A stretch of 45,531 nt of DNA from positions 1-45,531 of the forward strand of contig MSJI02000559.1 in NCBI GenBank assembly GCA_001931905.2, given 5' to 3'. Each line of letters starts with the position of its first letter. Position 1 is the first letter of the stretch. The translations under genes were made by a program, and so were the position numbers. The stretch is from Cladosporium sp. IMV 00045 (lineage: Eukaryota; Ascomycota; Dothideomycetes; Cladosporiales; Cladosporiaceae). The notes beneath the pieces were generated by a model. The model made no database searches, was not told where the DNA came from, and saw only the letters and a list, made by a program, of their open reading frames with translations. Below are positions 20,216-31,698 of this stretch, one piece after another.

Positions 20216-21698
20216 ATGGCCGGCAAAGGCGAGCATCAGCAGCAGGCCTCGGTGGCTGTATCAGACAATGCAGCGTACGAGCACAGGAATACCCCCAAGT
20301 GGATTTCTTCGATCCTACCTTCCTCTATCACACATAGATGGTCACGGAGCTCACCGAACTCGGCTTCACTGCCGTACGATCGCAATCAGGACTATCTCAT
20401 CGGCATCCGAGGCGTTCTTGTGCCAATGGCATTCCTTTGGACATTCCTCCAAACACTCGCTCCAGCCTCAGTGAAGGGGACGGAGCAACTTGATGGACCT
20501 GCGTACCAACTAGCCCTTCGCAAATCACTTTCGGTACTCTTCTGGAACGACACTCTGATCTACGGCAGCATGATCTTTCTATCTGCGCGAACAATATCCT
20601 TGCCTTTCCTTCTTGAGCCCACTAAGATTGTGCTGGCCAGTACGGTCTTTCGAAGGGGACTCCGCCTCTGGTTCCCAGTTGCCGCGGCGCTCATCGTTGT
20701 ATATTTCGTCTTCACACACGCCATGGGCGGCAACACTTACCTTACCGACTTTGCGACCTTGACAGGCCATAATACCCTTGACACCGATCTCTACATTCTC
20801 CCTAGCTCTCTCGCCAACTTCAACGCTATCTTCATGACATTTTGGACGACACACGATTTCCAGATTCAAGCGGCCAACTGGGCATTTCCCACACAGATGT
20901 TGTGGGTAATCTCAGCGGTATTCCAACAAAGCTACACCGTCTATATGACTATGGTGATCATCCCGTATACGAGAGCTCGCTGGCGAGTTCTGGGCGCTTT
21001 CGCTTTCATCTTGACAGCGTGGTGGGTGTACTCTTGGGCGTGGTACTCTATCTCCGGTCTTCTGATTGCGGACGCAGTAATGAACATGGACCTTAGACCC
21101 GGCGGCAATGGCTCTTATTTCACAATCGGCAAGATCAACATTCCATTCTGGGTGCTCGGCGCGCTTTCAATGATCGCCGGTTTCACGATGCAGTTCGTCT
21201 GGGTTGCGGCCCGCCCGGATCTCCAGAACGCAGAGCTTTTCTACCACACAGGCATCTACACGACTGGCGGGCTGAACACTGGCGTTGATATGACAGCTGC
21301 TCAGATCCGCGCGGATTGTTATCTCATCGTACTTGGCTTTTCGCTAATCCTTGAAACCTCATCCAAAATGCAGTCTGTTTTTCGCAACAGGTTCCTCGTT
21401 TCTTTGGGAAGAAGATCACTCAGTGAGTCATTTTCCGTTTCAGTCGCTTTCTGAAAAGCTTGTAGCTGACTGTCTAATAGGTTACTTCCTCGTACAGTCA
21501 ATCATCGTCTATACTCTTGGCATTAAGACTGTGACTAACATGATTGGCGACGATATCTCTGGCTACGAAAGAGCGACCGGAGTGGCATTCATCGTTACCT
21601 TACTTGTGACACTACTTGCGGCTGAAGCCATGCACTGGCTGGTCGAAGTCCCTTCCATTTGGTTCGGCCGTTGGCTCTTTGATTGGATCAGGAAGTAA
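20216..21698 (+). CDS. Polytopic acyltransferase-like membrane protein
   Basis: Exons 20216-21422 and 21481-21698 join across a 58-bp intron to 474 residues. About ten hydrophobic segments start at DYLIGIRGVLVPMAFLW. The order of segments matches the C-terminal domain of the protein at 13826-16987: FWNDTLIYGSMIFLSART next to its FNNIWTGLFFTTSTRF, FRRGLRLWFPVAAALIVVYF next to CRTPRFMIPIVSVILLEYF, and WYSISGLLIADAVMNMD next to SYFWCGLLLADLDITF. The style is that of acyltransferase-3/OpgC-like proteins, which move acyl groups onto extracellular glycans. The RGL-R turn after the third helix fits the acyltransferase-3 layout, where an early Arg/His pair is catalytic; I cannot identify that pair with confidence. 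Start ATG in CACCATGGCC is strong. Confidence 0.82.
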
Positions 21699-22091
21699 CA
21701 GACGGTCTGGTATACGATTCTCTATTTTTCTCGCCAGAACGGAAACCCAAACCGTAACAAATTGCATCCGCCATCAGACGATCTCCAAGCTGCGTAGGTC
21801 GCCAACAATAGCAGATACCTCATATCATGTACGCCAAATTATTTGCCCTGCGGTTGTGACGGCGCTGCCTGAAGGACACTTTGTTGATTCTTTTGGCCGC
21901 GAGATCAGCAAAATTGCGGATCAGTGCACCATGCTGGATCCTTCTGATTCGCATCATCCGCTCACATTTGCGTGCCCTTCTCACACGCCGCCAGATCTTT
22001 CTGGTCATACGTGCTCGTTGCGGACGACTGGGTCTCGCTGGCCTGTTGATCGTCAATTTTTGAGCCAAAAAACAATCCGGGGTTTCCTATC

Positions 22092-22367
22092 TCACAAGAT
22101 GCGTGCTGCTCTCAAGATCACCAAATGGGTCAATCCAATTTGACGCCATCTAGGAGTGTCTTCGTTCTGTTGCAAGGGAAGTGAATCTGGGGCAGCCGGT
22201 GAAATGCCGTCTTCGAGGCTTGAAGGTGTTGTCGAGGTGGAGATAGGGCGAGCATGATGTCGATATTGCAAGCAGGTCAGAACTACACTAGCTGCGGCTA
22301 GCACGGTTGCTAAGCTGCCGAATATGATAGTCAGTTGCCATTCTGCACCGAGTGCCTGGGATGCCAT
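22092..22367 (-). CDS. Small single-pass membrane protein, hypothetical
   Basis: A 91-residue frame with a true ATG. Residues about 10-33 (LTIIFGSLATVLAAASVVLT) form one hydrophobic helix after a short WQ-containing head, followed by a Ser/Thr/Pro-rich tail. The shape is coherent but no family is recognised and no splice signals help. It lies 394 bp from the end of the acyltransferase-like gene, convergent with it. Confidence 0.35.
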   Translation of the reverse strand: MASQALGAEWQLTIIFGSLATVLAAASVVLTCLQYRHHARPISTSTTPSSLEDGISPAAPDSLPLQQNEDTPRWRQIGLTHLVILRAARIL

Positions 22368-23030
22368 GCTCTGTATGAATGTATCGTAAATTTGCTCTGT
22401 CCTCGTATGATGGGCCTGGAACCCAGAGAGTGCGATTTAAATGCAGACCGACTTTCCGGCATTGCAGTGTTCCATCGTCCAGAGAACCCCTGCATTTTCA
22501 AATGCCTGAGCATAGAAACGTCAGCTATACTGCTGGCAGTCTCGTGTCATGAAGGGACACTGCCTGAAATGCCAGAAGCCAGGTTCGGTATACCAAAATT
22601 TCGAAGAGGCCGCAGATGTTGCATGCAGGGTCATGCATGAGGCTGCATGTCGCGGCCTCTTTCAGCAAAGCGTTACTCTGTTGCCGCTTTGGTCCGAGCT
22701 ACAATGTAGCACTGCCTGATTGTTCGATGGCACTGCCGGATTCTCGAACATCACCGCTCGTCAATCTTGCGAATTGTTTGACACCGCCAACGTGCACAAG
22801 CACTGCCTGATCTTCCGCCGCCGATCAGGCTCTGCTCTCTTATCATCATATACAGAGCCTGAGACTTACCTTGTAGCCTTCCTGCAGCGCCGATGTATCG
22901 CTCGACATGGCACGCCCCGTTGTGATAAAGCTGCGATACTGAGAACACTACAAACATTACAAAGTCCATCCTTGAAAATCAGCGTGTGAATTCGCGCCAT
23001 ACTCGAGCTGCATTCACCACTTCGACCTCT

Positions 23031-23088
23031 GTAAGTCTCATTGTACTTGGTACCGAACTAATCGCCGCTGTTGCCGCTCTTTTTACAG
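23031..23088 (+). other. Probable 5' UTR intron of the C2H2 gene
   Basis: GTAAGTCTC opens and CTCTTTTTACAG closes a 58-bp stretch with a GAACTAATC branch-like site. The exon that follows is in frame with the C2H2 protein, but no ATG is seen in the exon before it, so the intron is most simply placed in the leader. Confidence 0.6.
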
Positions 23089-23166
23089 CAAACACACGAG
23101 ACATATCGAGGATCACATCTCCACGGGTTGGACGCTTTTATCAAATTTGTCGAAGCTTTCGATGCG

Positions 23167-24318
23167 ATGTATCCTACCCGCGCCCGCGGAAGGACGCCAA
23201 CAAGAGGATTTGATGCACAATCTGGCGACGTAAGTCCGTCAAGCAGCCGAGCATCGTCAACGTCCAGCGTACGAACCATGATAGATGAACGCATGGAATG
23301 GGCGCATGAGGAGCGCATGCGGTCCGCGAGCAGAGAGCTGCCTCCGCCGCAGTCGCCGTTCTGTGAGAGCTCACCATTCTATTCCGAGTATATGGAAATC
23401 TCAGCCTCAGCCGTCGATAGGAATTCGCGGAATACGCTTGGGGCTCTCATAGCACACCTTCATCAATGGTGCATACCTATGTCATTGCCAGCCCCAGATG
23501 TTCCAGTGGATGATCTGCCAACCTCAGAGGCGGCTGAAACACAGCGCAAACGTGGTGCGGCGATCGAGCACAGGAGACAGCTCCGGAAAGAGACTGTATC
23601 GGAGTGTGTCTTGAATCTAGAACGACAATGCCAGCAAGCGGAGCCCGGTTACATTCGTCTCTCCGAGCAGGAGCTCAAATTCATGATTGATGCTTTGTGT
23701 CAAGCATTGGATGAACGAACTGAGCTCGAAGACCTCCAATAACACCTAAAAAGACACTGGCCGGCTCCCACGGATTCGAGAAGTCCGGATGATGATTCAA
23801 AGCCCGAAGTCAGCTCTTTTGATGGCTCTTCGGGGACCATTGCGTCCAGAGAAGCCAATCCAGGAAATGGCCAAACAATGGCGGTTGAACTCCTCGGAGA
23901 GAAAGCATCTGCAGAACCAGGCGTGTCAACTGTGGCAGCGTCTTCTCGCACTGTCAAGACACATCGATCCACAGCGTTCAATTGTTCGATTTGTGGTCGC
24001 AGTTTCTCGAGACGTACAGTTTTGAACAACCACCAACGTTCCCACACTGGCGAAAAGCCATTCTCCTGCAGGTTTCCGGAATGCAGCCGAAGTTTTGCTC
24101 AAATGAGCGACAGAACCAGACATGAGAAAACAAAACATGGCGAGAAGAGCTTCGTCTGCGGAGGCATCAGCAACGAAGGCTTATCATGGGGCTGTGGTGG
24201 GGCTTTTAGCAGGAAAGATGGACTTCTGGAGCATCACAGGAGGATTGAGAAGGGGAAGCAATGCTTGAAAGAACGATCTCATGCCATGGGAGGCGAGGAA
24301 TATGTTGGTTCGCAATGA
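23167..24318 (+). CDS. C2H2 zinc-finger protein with an in-frame TAA
   Basis: One reading frame codes an N-terminal part (HLHGLDAFIKFVEAFDAMYP, then a Ser-rich region and helical segments such as LSEQELKFMIDALCQALDER) and a C-terminal zinc-finger part. Fingers read FNCSICGRSFSRRTVLNNHQ…H, then FSCRFPECSRSFAQMSDRTRH…H, then a looser third with CGGAFSRKDGLLEHHRR. A TAA at 23740-23742 separates the halves although the frame stays open for 191 more codons. Either a 3n-length intron removes it (weak candidate donors GTGTCA at 23697 or GTCAAG at 23699), or it is a nonsense change, or there are two genes. ATG 23167 is the first in frame after the leader intron. Likely a nuclear DNA-binding regulator; target unknown. 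Confidence 0.62.
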
Positions 24319-24395
24319 AATGTCCACTTCCGATGCTTTGGTCCGGGATTTTACTTGCAGTAGGACGTCTTCGCATGTAGGGTGCTTTCGTTATG

Positions 24396-26762
24396 TCACA
24401 ACAGTCCAGCCTTCACCAATCGTTTCTCCAGACTTGTCTCCCAAGCCGCCGCGCCACCGCTCAGCTCTTTGACCTTACCTCCTTTGACTTCGCAGACAAT
24501 TCTTCTTCGTCGTTCCTCCTCTTCTCCTGTACGCGGATCTGACTCATCATCATCACTATCATCAGGGTCCACGGGCTCGCCCTCAATGATAGTTCTCATC
24601 ATGAATCGATCGTGCGAGACCAGTACAACAGCACCATCGTACTCCATCAGTGCTCTGGCGAGAGCACTGACCGTAGCAAGATCCAGGTGCGTGCTCGGCT
24701 CGTCAAGAATGAAAACGTGCGGAGGATCGAGGAAAAGTAGCGAGAGAGCCAAGCGAACCAGTTGTCCACCAGATAGCTTAGCCACTGGTGTATCTGATAC
24801 TGTTCGACCAACAAGACCAGTTCCAGCCAACAACTTTCGCGCATCTTGCTCACCGAGAGAAAGAGACTTGTCGGTGGCTTCTTGTAATATCATAGATAAT
24901 GCTGTGATCGCAGGATCTGCAGCTCCCTTCTTCGCGAGGTCATCCACGGTGTGTTGTGAATAGAATCCAATCTTCAGTCTGGGATAGGTCTGCAAGTTAC
25001 CAGATGTCGGTCTGAAAGTGCTAGTGAGGAGTTGCACAAGAGTCGTCTTGCCTGCACCGTTGAGGCCTAAAAGACCAATTCGATCACCAGGATGGACGAT
25101 TAAATTGACATCCTGAAGTGCGGGTTTGGCCACTTTCGGATAGCGGTAAGAGACCCCTTCAAGCGAGATCAATGAGCTTTGAAACCGCATCTCTGGAGCC
25201 GGAGGAAATCTCAATGACACGGCTTCCTCCTCTTTCGGGACCTCGATCGCGCTGCGTGAACTTTCATGCCAGCCCGGCATATCTCTGTTGAGTTTGAACC
25301 GCGTGCCCTTTGCGCTCACTTCCATGCCCATACGCTCGTCGAGTTTCTTCTGTCGGCTTTTCGCTTGGCGCAGCTTGTTGTCATCCCCAGTCTTTTTGCC
25401 CTGCTGTATGCTGTTGGCTACGGTCTTGTTCATGTGAGCGATTTGACGATCCTGGGCTTCTTTCATGCGACTCATACGTAGAATCTCGTGCCGGATGGAT
25501 TTCTCGTACGATTCGAGATTGCCCTGGAAGTAGACCAGCTGCTTCTCGCGGAGAATCATGAGCTCGTCGCATGTGGCATTGACGAAGTCTCTGTCGTGGG
25601 ATACCAGTACGACTGCAGTGTCTGGGGCAGAGTCGTGCATGTCTTCCAGGAATTTCTGCAGCCACAGCATGCCCATCATGTCGAGAAAGTTGGTAGGCTC
25701 ATCAAGAATGAGAAGATCAGCAGTTCGTAAGAGTGCTGCGGCGAGTTGGCAGCGCATTCGCCATCCTCCGGAAAGCGTCGAGACTTTGTCACTTAACCTT
25801 GCCTCCGTAAAGCCCAGTCCGGCAAGAATGCTCTTTGCCTTGGCCTCGACATCTCTCACCGGAAGAAGTTCAAGCTCGGCCTGGAGGGTGGCTTGCATAG
25901 CCATAGCTTTCTGCATGTCTTCCTCCAGATTATCCTTCTTAGCATCGACGTTAAGGGCTTCGAGCTGAAGTCTGGCGTCTTCGGTTGCTTTCTCTTGAAC
26001 ACGAAGAAATTTCCTTGCGTCAAATCCTCGAGCACCGCTACGAAGTCTTGCAATCTTTTCAGCGGCGAAAAGCTGCTCTTGTGCCCGGGCATATTCGATG
26101 TTTCGCAGAGTTTTCGTTACGCCCAGGCCTTCCGTATCGTTGATTGCTTGGGTAAGTGCTATCATCGTCAGCAAGTTGAGTGAACAGGCAATCCTGGGCC
26201 GAGCCAACCTTCATGCTCTTTTACCAGCCTGTTGCGGTAGGAGTCACTTTGCGCAACATAATCGAGCACACTCATGTCGGAAAGTGACTGTTCTTCAGCA
26301 TCGCCTCCCTTGTCATGAGTCTGTCGCATTGCTGCGACACGTAAGTCGAAAGGCAGCGCAGGTATCAACTTCTCCGATATTGAAACAAGAAGAGCTTCTC
26401 GAAGTCAGTATTCCATCCAATTCGGGGCGTTAGGATGAAAGACGTACTTGACTTGCCACTTCCATTTCGCCCGATGAAGCCATAACGTCCTCCAGCTTTG
26501 ATTCGCAGATGTGCGCCGCTCAAGATTTCCAGTCCGGAAGCTTTGTTGCGTGTGCTCTTGCTTTTGGCCGTGGTCGTCGTTGCTTGTGTCTCGCGGCTGA
26601 CCAGCGATATGTATAGATCATGCACGTCGATCTGGCACTGTCAGGGAATTTACTTTTCTCCCTTTGTTCGAGCCACTATACCTCTCTATCCTTAGCATTC
26701 TCAGCAATGTGGAATCTCGTTTGCTGGCAGGCCACTTGAATGGCAGTTGAAGTCGAAGTCAT
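24396..26762 (-). CDS. ABC-F ATPase (Gcn20/Arb1-like)
   Basis: Soluble twin-ATPase of the ABC-F class, which acts on ribosomes in translation or ribosome assembly and has no membrane domain. Exons 26762-26682, 26631-26448, 26394-26209 and 26158-24396 join in phase to 737 residues; introns are only 50-53 bp. Domain 1 has Walker A GRNGSGKST, split by an intron, signature LSGGWRMR and Walker B LLILDEPTNFLD. The charged linker contains RMSRMKEAQDRQIAHMNKTV and QAKSRQKKLDERMGME. Domain 2 has GLNGAGKTT, LSGGQLVRLALSLLF and VFILDEPSTHLD. The C-terminus has an acidic DDSDDDESD insert before KLVKAGLL-type residues. The start ATG follows TACACC and yields MTSTSTAIQVACQQTRFHI. It converges with the C2H2 gene, with only 77 bp between stops. 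The exact orthologue (Gcn20, Arb1 or another) is not settled. Confidence 0.92.
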
Positions 26763-29700
26763 GGTGTAGGTCGATCAAAAGGCAGTGTCGATTCAGATAC
26801 AAGGTGGACGCGATTCTCTTTTGGCAACAAGTTTTTGTGGTGCGCGATGGTTACAGATCAGCATAGTAAAAGATCTAGGTAAGTGAAGAGCCACAGATAG
26901 ATCTCATTCAGAGTGATTTCACCCAGATGTGCATTCACGATGAGTGATCGTGATTGTGGGGTATTGAGTTTGCGACAAGCGGAGATCGGAACAGCAGAGG
27001 CTTGAGGAGTATTGGAAAACGCACAAGTCGTTTCCTCAAGGTTTGGATGAACGATATTGTGTACATCGCCATTGCAGATTGTGTCGACTTGTGATGAAGC
27101 TGATTACAACAAGATGGGATCTGACATTGTGCGATCTATTGAACGTCCTTCCCAATGGATGTTCATTCAAGAATAAATGCCAGTTGGATTGTAATTGAGC
27201 AATGCTCAAGGCTCAAGAATTGTACATCAGGACTCAGACATCTCTTGAAGGCTCTGGGCGTTTGTGACAATCGATGCGCTCAACGCTGTGTTGGGAGGTC
27301 AATGATGATATAGTTTGCTCGGGATTGACCTTTTTGATCCCACCAGAGGGACCCACGTGGTTTGGATCAACTCTTCACAGTCCTTATTTGAAACACAGCC
27401 GACCGAGTACTCGACTAGTCATGCTAATCGAAGGTAAAGAGAACACTCTTGGAAGGATTCGGAAACGTCTCAGGAGCGACTCAGCGGCTGATATGGTTTC
27501 GCATTTGTTCGAAGACCAGGCGAGCAGAAACATCAGCGGCGAAATCTGACTCTGTGGTCCATGTCGGCCCTTCTTGCAAAAACGTCTCGTCGATGCCATG
27601 GCAATCTTAAAGATACGAGGCAGGTTTGCTAGGCCAAGAAAAGAAGCTCACAGCCTCTCGCCTTGTGGACATTCCACCACATTGTAATTAAAAAGCGAGA
27701 TTTGACAAGCGGAGCGCCATCCGCCGCAAGGCTGAAGTTGAAAAATTGTCTCAGCGATGGAGTGTTCTTGTTGTTAGCACAGCACGTGTTGCAGAAGCAA
27801 TGGCGGCAGACCCCTAGTGTACAAGATAGGTCATGCCCGCTCCGTGATTGGTGAAGAAGACGTCTCATGCCAGCAGGGATGGTTTAGGGAGGGCCGTAGG
27901 CCAGGGGTTCAACACACGAGAGGCATTGGTTAGAAGTACGAGCGCACGAGCAATATTATTATGTACCTGTATTTGTGAGTGACATTCCAACTTCTGACCG
28001 TTCTTAGCATTTTTCATGCTTGATTTGTCCAGATCATGGAGCGGAAATAGACGGAGTAGTAACTTCGAATAGGCCGATCATTAGCTGGGGTTCTGTGCGT
28101 CGCGCAGCAGTCGTCTGGGTATCATTGATGCGCAGCACGTACCCTAATTCATGAGCGAGATTACCTAGCTTGGCGCATGAGAAAAGTCGCGCCAAAATGC
28201 CATTGCAGCTCAAAATCCCATCAGACCTGATTCGAGACAAAACTTCAACCAAGTCGCATGGGAAAAGCGTTTCAGGGCGCAGCAGGTTTGCACGTGAAGT
28301 TTGATGTCACTCGCTTGGACTCTCAAGTTTGGGCCGAATGTTTGGAAAGCTGGTCTCTAAAGCTGCGTTCACCTTCCAGCACGCGGATGCGATGTCATTC
28401 GGATGCCCGTAAATATTGAGCCCCATTCCTTGGCGACCTCATTTAGACTTTCGGCCTGGACGCATTGTCGCATAGAATGTTAGGCTGTGTCAAGGTAAGA
28501 GTCGAGGAGTCGTAGGGCGACTTGATATTGTTGCACGTGCTAGCGTTATCTGGCAAGAGATCAAGAGCTCTCTGCGGCGATGCTCTTCTTATGAGAGAGC
28601 GTATGCATGATGAGGTTTGCTTGGGTTCCACGCGTAGCATCACAGCACAGGGACCTCCTCTGGCTTGGCCCGTCGAAAGCCAGGAGGAAACATGCAACGA
28701 TGAGTGGCTGCTTCTTTTGAAGGTCACAAAGGGGCTCGGAGAGTTCTAAAACGGCGTGTGGCGGTGGCAGGCTCGAGGCAGGCTCGCCAATGTTCTCGGC
28801 ACCGAAACGCGTCGTCTCACTGTAGGATTTGCCAGTAGGAATTACCACTGGCGCGACTAAATTCCCGCTGGACAGCCAAGCTCGCAGGAAAGGGTTGCAC
28901 TAGGCACGACAGAGGCAACCGCGGCTGTGGAGTCCCAGCGAAATGACTCGCAAAAGATCTAGCGTTGAGCGAGGAGGACAGACCGCAGTGATGGGTGAAG
29001 ACAGAAGAGACTAGGAGAGACGAATGCGGTCCAAACTCGGCGGGGTTGTGGCCTCTTCTCCGGTAGGCAGGACTCACGTGTGAGCACGGGTTCGCGCGGA
29101 GATGACAGAAGTTTCTATGATGAAGGGTTTGGAGCGCGAGAGGCGTTGGAGATCTGCACCTGGCCGTCGGTCCAGGATTAGAAGCACAGAGGACGGGAGG
29201 GTCGGGGCGAGATCTTGGAGACTCGGCATGAAGCTGGGCAAAGGTGGAGGGAGCCACTTTTCTCCTGACTAGACCCCTGATCCCTGGCAGCTCGTGTGCG
29301 GCGAGGGTGTCGACTGATGTTTTTGACATGTAGATGTACTTCGTCGCGTGGCTTGATGCAAGTTGCCAGCGAGGATCGAGTGTGCTTGGAGCCCTTTGCG
29401 AGCGTAGAAGATGTGTTCCGTAAGAAACCCCAGGTCCTACACCGATACAATGCGGTATATGAAGCGTTATTATTGCTGCCAAAGTGTGAAGCATCGCCAC
29501 CTCCGACACAAAAGCCATACAGACAAGACTTGAGCGTTGTGATTTCTGGGCATCCGCTACACTAAGTGGGCCGGAGATTAACCACTCACGCCGCCCCAGC
29601 CCATGAGCAGTGCCGGCGCGCAGTAGTTGACCGTTTCTCGACGTGGCTATAGCCCACTCTGCGGCTATCTCCTGGGTCTTGCCCCTTCGCCTCTGGGGCG

Positions 29701-29829
29701 CGTCCGAACAAAATGGTTACCGGTCCCGTTCAGTTGTGAGCTGCCCCAGCTCGATACCGTACCACAACTCTCGATCCCTTGCCGTTCCTTGCAGCTGTCA
29801 CTGCTGTACGGTCTGTCGCTACAGCAAAC
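26763..29829. other. 3-kb region without a convincing gene
   Basis: I read both strands and found no domain, no transposon terminal repeat and no tRNA. The best frames are a 91-residue ATG frame at 27274-27549 (plus) with a basic GRIRKRLRSD patch, and a 233-residue minus frame at 28817-29518 that lacks any motif and whose composition looks like noise. The last part before 29830 is the amylase promoter. Confidence 0.45.
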
Positions 29830-31698
29830 ATGGTTTCCTTTTCGTTTTCTTCTTCTTTGGCGCTTCTTTCTTTGTTTACATCTGTCGCCTATGCTGCCGG
29901 CGCCGACGAGTGGCGAGCTCGCTCTATTTACCAGATCTTGACCGACCGCTTCGCAGTCGGTAGCGACCGGGATGAAGAACCATGCAAGCCAGAGAACGGT
30001 GTTCACTGTGGTGGCTCATGGAAGGGGATTACAGAGCATCTGGACTACATTCAAGGCATGAACTTCGACGCGATCTGGATATCTCCCATCGTTGAGCAAA
30101 TGCCCAACTGGACTGGCGACGGCGAAGCCTATAGTGGATACTGGCAGCAGAACTTGTACGAACTCAATCTGGCATACGGTAGTGAAGAAGACCTCGTGGA
30201 ACTCATCACAGAAGTCCACCAGCGTGGAATGCTGTTCATGCTCGACATCGTCGTTAACCACATGGTTGGCCCTAAACAAGAGAACAACGAGTTTGACTAC
30301 TCGCTTATGCGTCCGTTCAACGAGGCCAAATACTTCCACGAATACTGTCCGTCCGGATATAGCGACGAGGATCTTGATAACTTGCAAAACTGCTGGCTGG
30401 GTAGCTTGGAAGCGCCATTGGCTGACTTGAAGACGGAGAGCCAGGAAGTGAGGGACATGCTTGGAATGTGGATCAAGAATCAAGTGTGGAAGTACGGCGT
30501 TGACGGTCTTCGTATTGACGCTGCCATCAACGTGCCTAAGGAGTTCTTCCCTGAATTCATGGAACATGCTGGTGTCTTCGCGACCTCGGAAGTCTACACT
30601 CAGATGGAAGATCTCGCTTGTCAGTATACGCCAGGCATTCCCAGTGTCCTCAACTACCCACTTTACTGGCCCATGACCGCGGCTTTCGCGGGGCCAGACG
30701 GAAACTTCGAAACCCTCAAAGGAATGACCGAATCTATTAGAGAACTGTGTCATGATTCTACCGTCTTGGGAACTTTCGCCGAGGTACGCATGGCTGTGAT
30801 GATCATTTTGGAATGAAACGCGACTAACATGAAATAGAACCATGACGTTGCCCGCTTCAGAAATAACACTGAGGACATCACTCGTGCAGAAAACGTCGGC
30901 GCCTACGTGCTCCTTGCAGACGGCATTCCCGTCATCATGTACGGCCAGGAACAGTTCACGCCTGGCGATGTCGAGCCTTACTACAACCGTGCAGCACTCT
31001 GGGATGTAGGGTACGATGAGGACGCTGTTCTCTACAAGCTCTTCGCCAAGCTGAACCTCTTCCGCCGCTTCATGGGCCGCCAATATCCTAAGTACCTCAC
31101 AAACCTGGCCAAGGCCATCAAAGTTGAAAGCAACACGATCACATGGGCAAAGGGAGGCGACAACGGCCCCAACGCCATCAGCATCTTCAACAACAAGGGT
31201 GGCGACGCTGATGACTTCGCTGTGGAACTTTGCGACGGCCACGGGTACTCCTCTGGTGACGAGCTGATGGATGTTGTGTCATGCAAATCAGTCGAAGTCG
31301 GCGGTAACGGCTGTATTGAGGCCTGGGTCAGCGATGGCCACCCGGTCGTGCTTCTCAAGAAATCTGCGCTCGAAGGCTCTGGTCTCTGCGATTTCTCTGA
31401 TGACATAGCCGCCCTTGAATCCAAGGCCGTCATCTCTACGACTTGGACGACCACGGTCGAAGGCAGAGCCACTGTCATGCACTCTGCCACGACAATGCCT
31501 TGGGCTGATGCACCCGCATCCATCACTTCGACATCATCTACCGGAGCTGCGTCCGCCACCGCTTCATCTGACTCAGAATCATCAGGCGGCGTAAGTGCAC
31601 CCCGCCCCGAATTCATCAACTCATTATCTCTGGCTCTCATCCCGGCCGTGATCCTATCGGCTAGTTTGGCTATAAGTCTGGATCGTTTCCTTCGCTGA
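29830..31698 (+). CDS. Secreted GPI-anchored GH13 alpha-amylase-like enzyme
   Basis: Exons 29830-30783 and 30838-31698 join across a 54-bp intron (GTACGC ... CTAAC ... ATAG) to 604 residues. A signal peptide (1 to about 22) precedes a GH13 barrel. Conserved regions are DIVVNHM (139-145), GLRIDAAINV (227-236, nucleophile D230), ATSEVY (acid/base E254) and AENHDVARF (D321), so the catalytic triad is complete. The Lys-His pair that follows the nucleophile in Taka-amylase (positions +3 and +4) is Ile-Asn here. A C-terminal beta-domain ends near KKSALEGSGLCDF; a Ser/Thr-rich stalk and a hydrophobic tail (SLSLALIPAVILSASLAISL) then suggest a GPI anchor. In fungi, GPI-anchored GH13_1 members include transglycosidases acting on wall alpha-glucan; starch hydrolysis or wall glucan transfer are both possible. 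The long antisense frame is a shadow. Confidence 0.93.

Noticed and set aside
28817..29518. 233-codon minus frame in the 3-kb gap
   Set aside because: No domain, signal or coherent composition, and no splice signals linking it to other frames.
30016..31242. Long minus-strand frame (408 codons) opposite the amylase gene
   Set aside because: It is the antisense shadow of a strongly coding exon, with no motif of its own, and it reads straight across the amylase intron.
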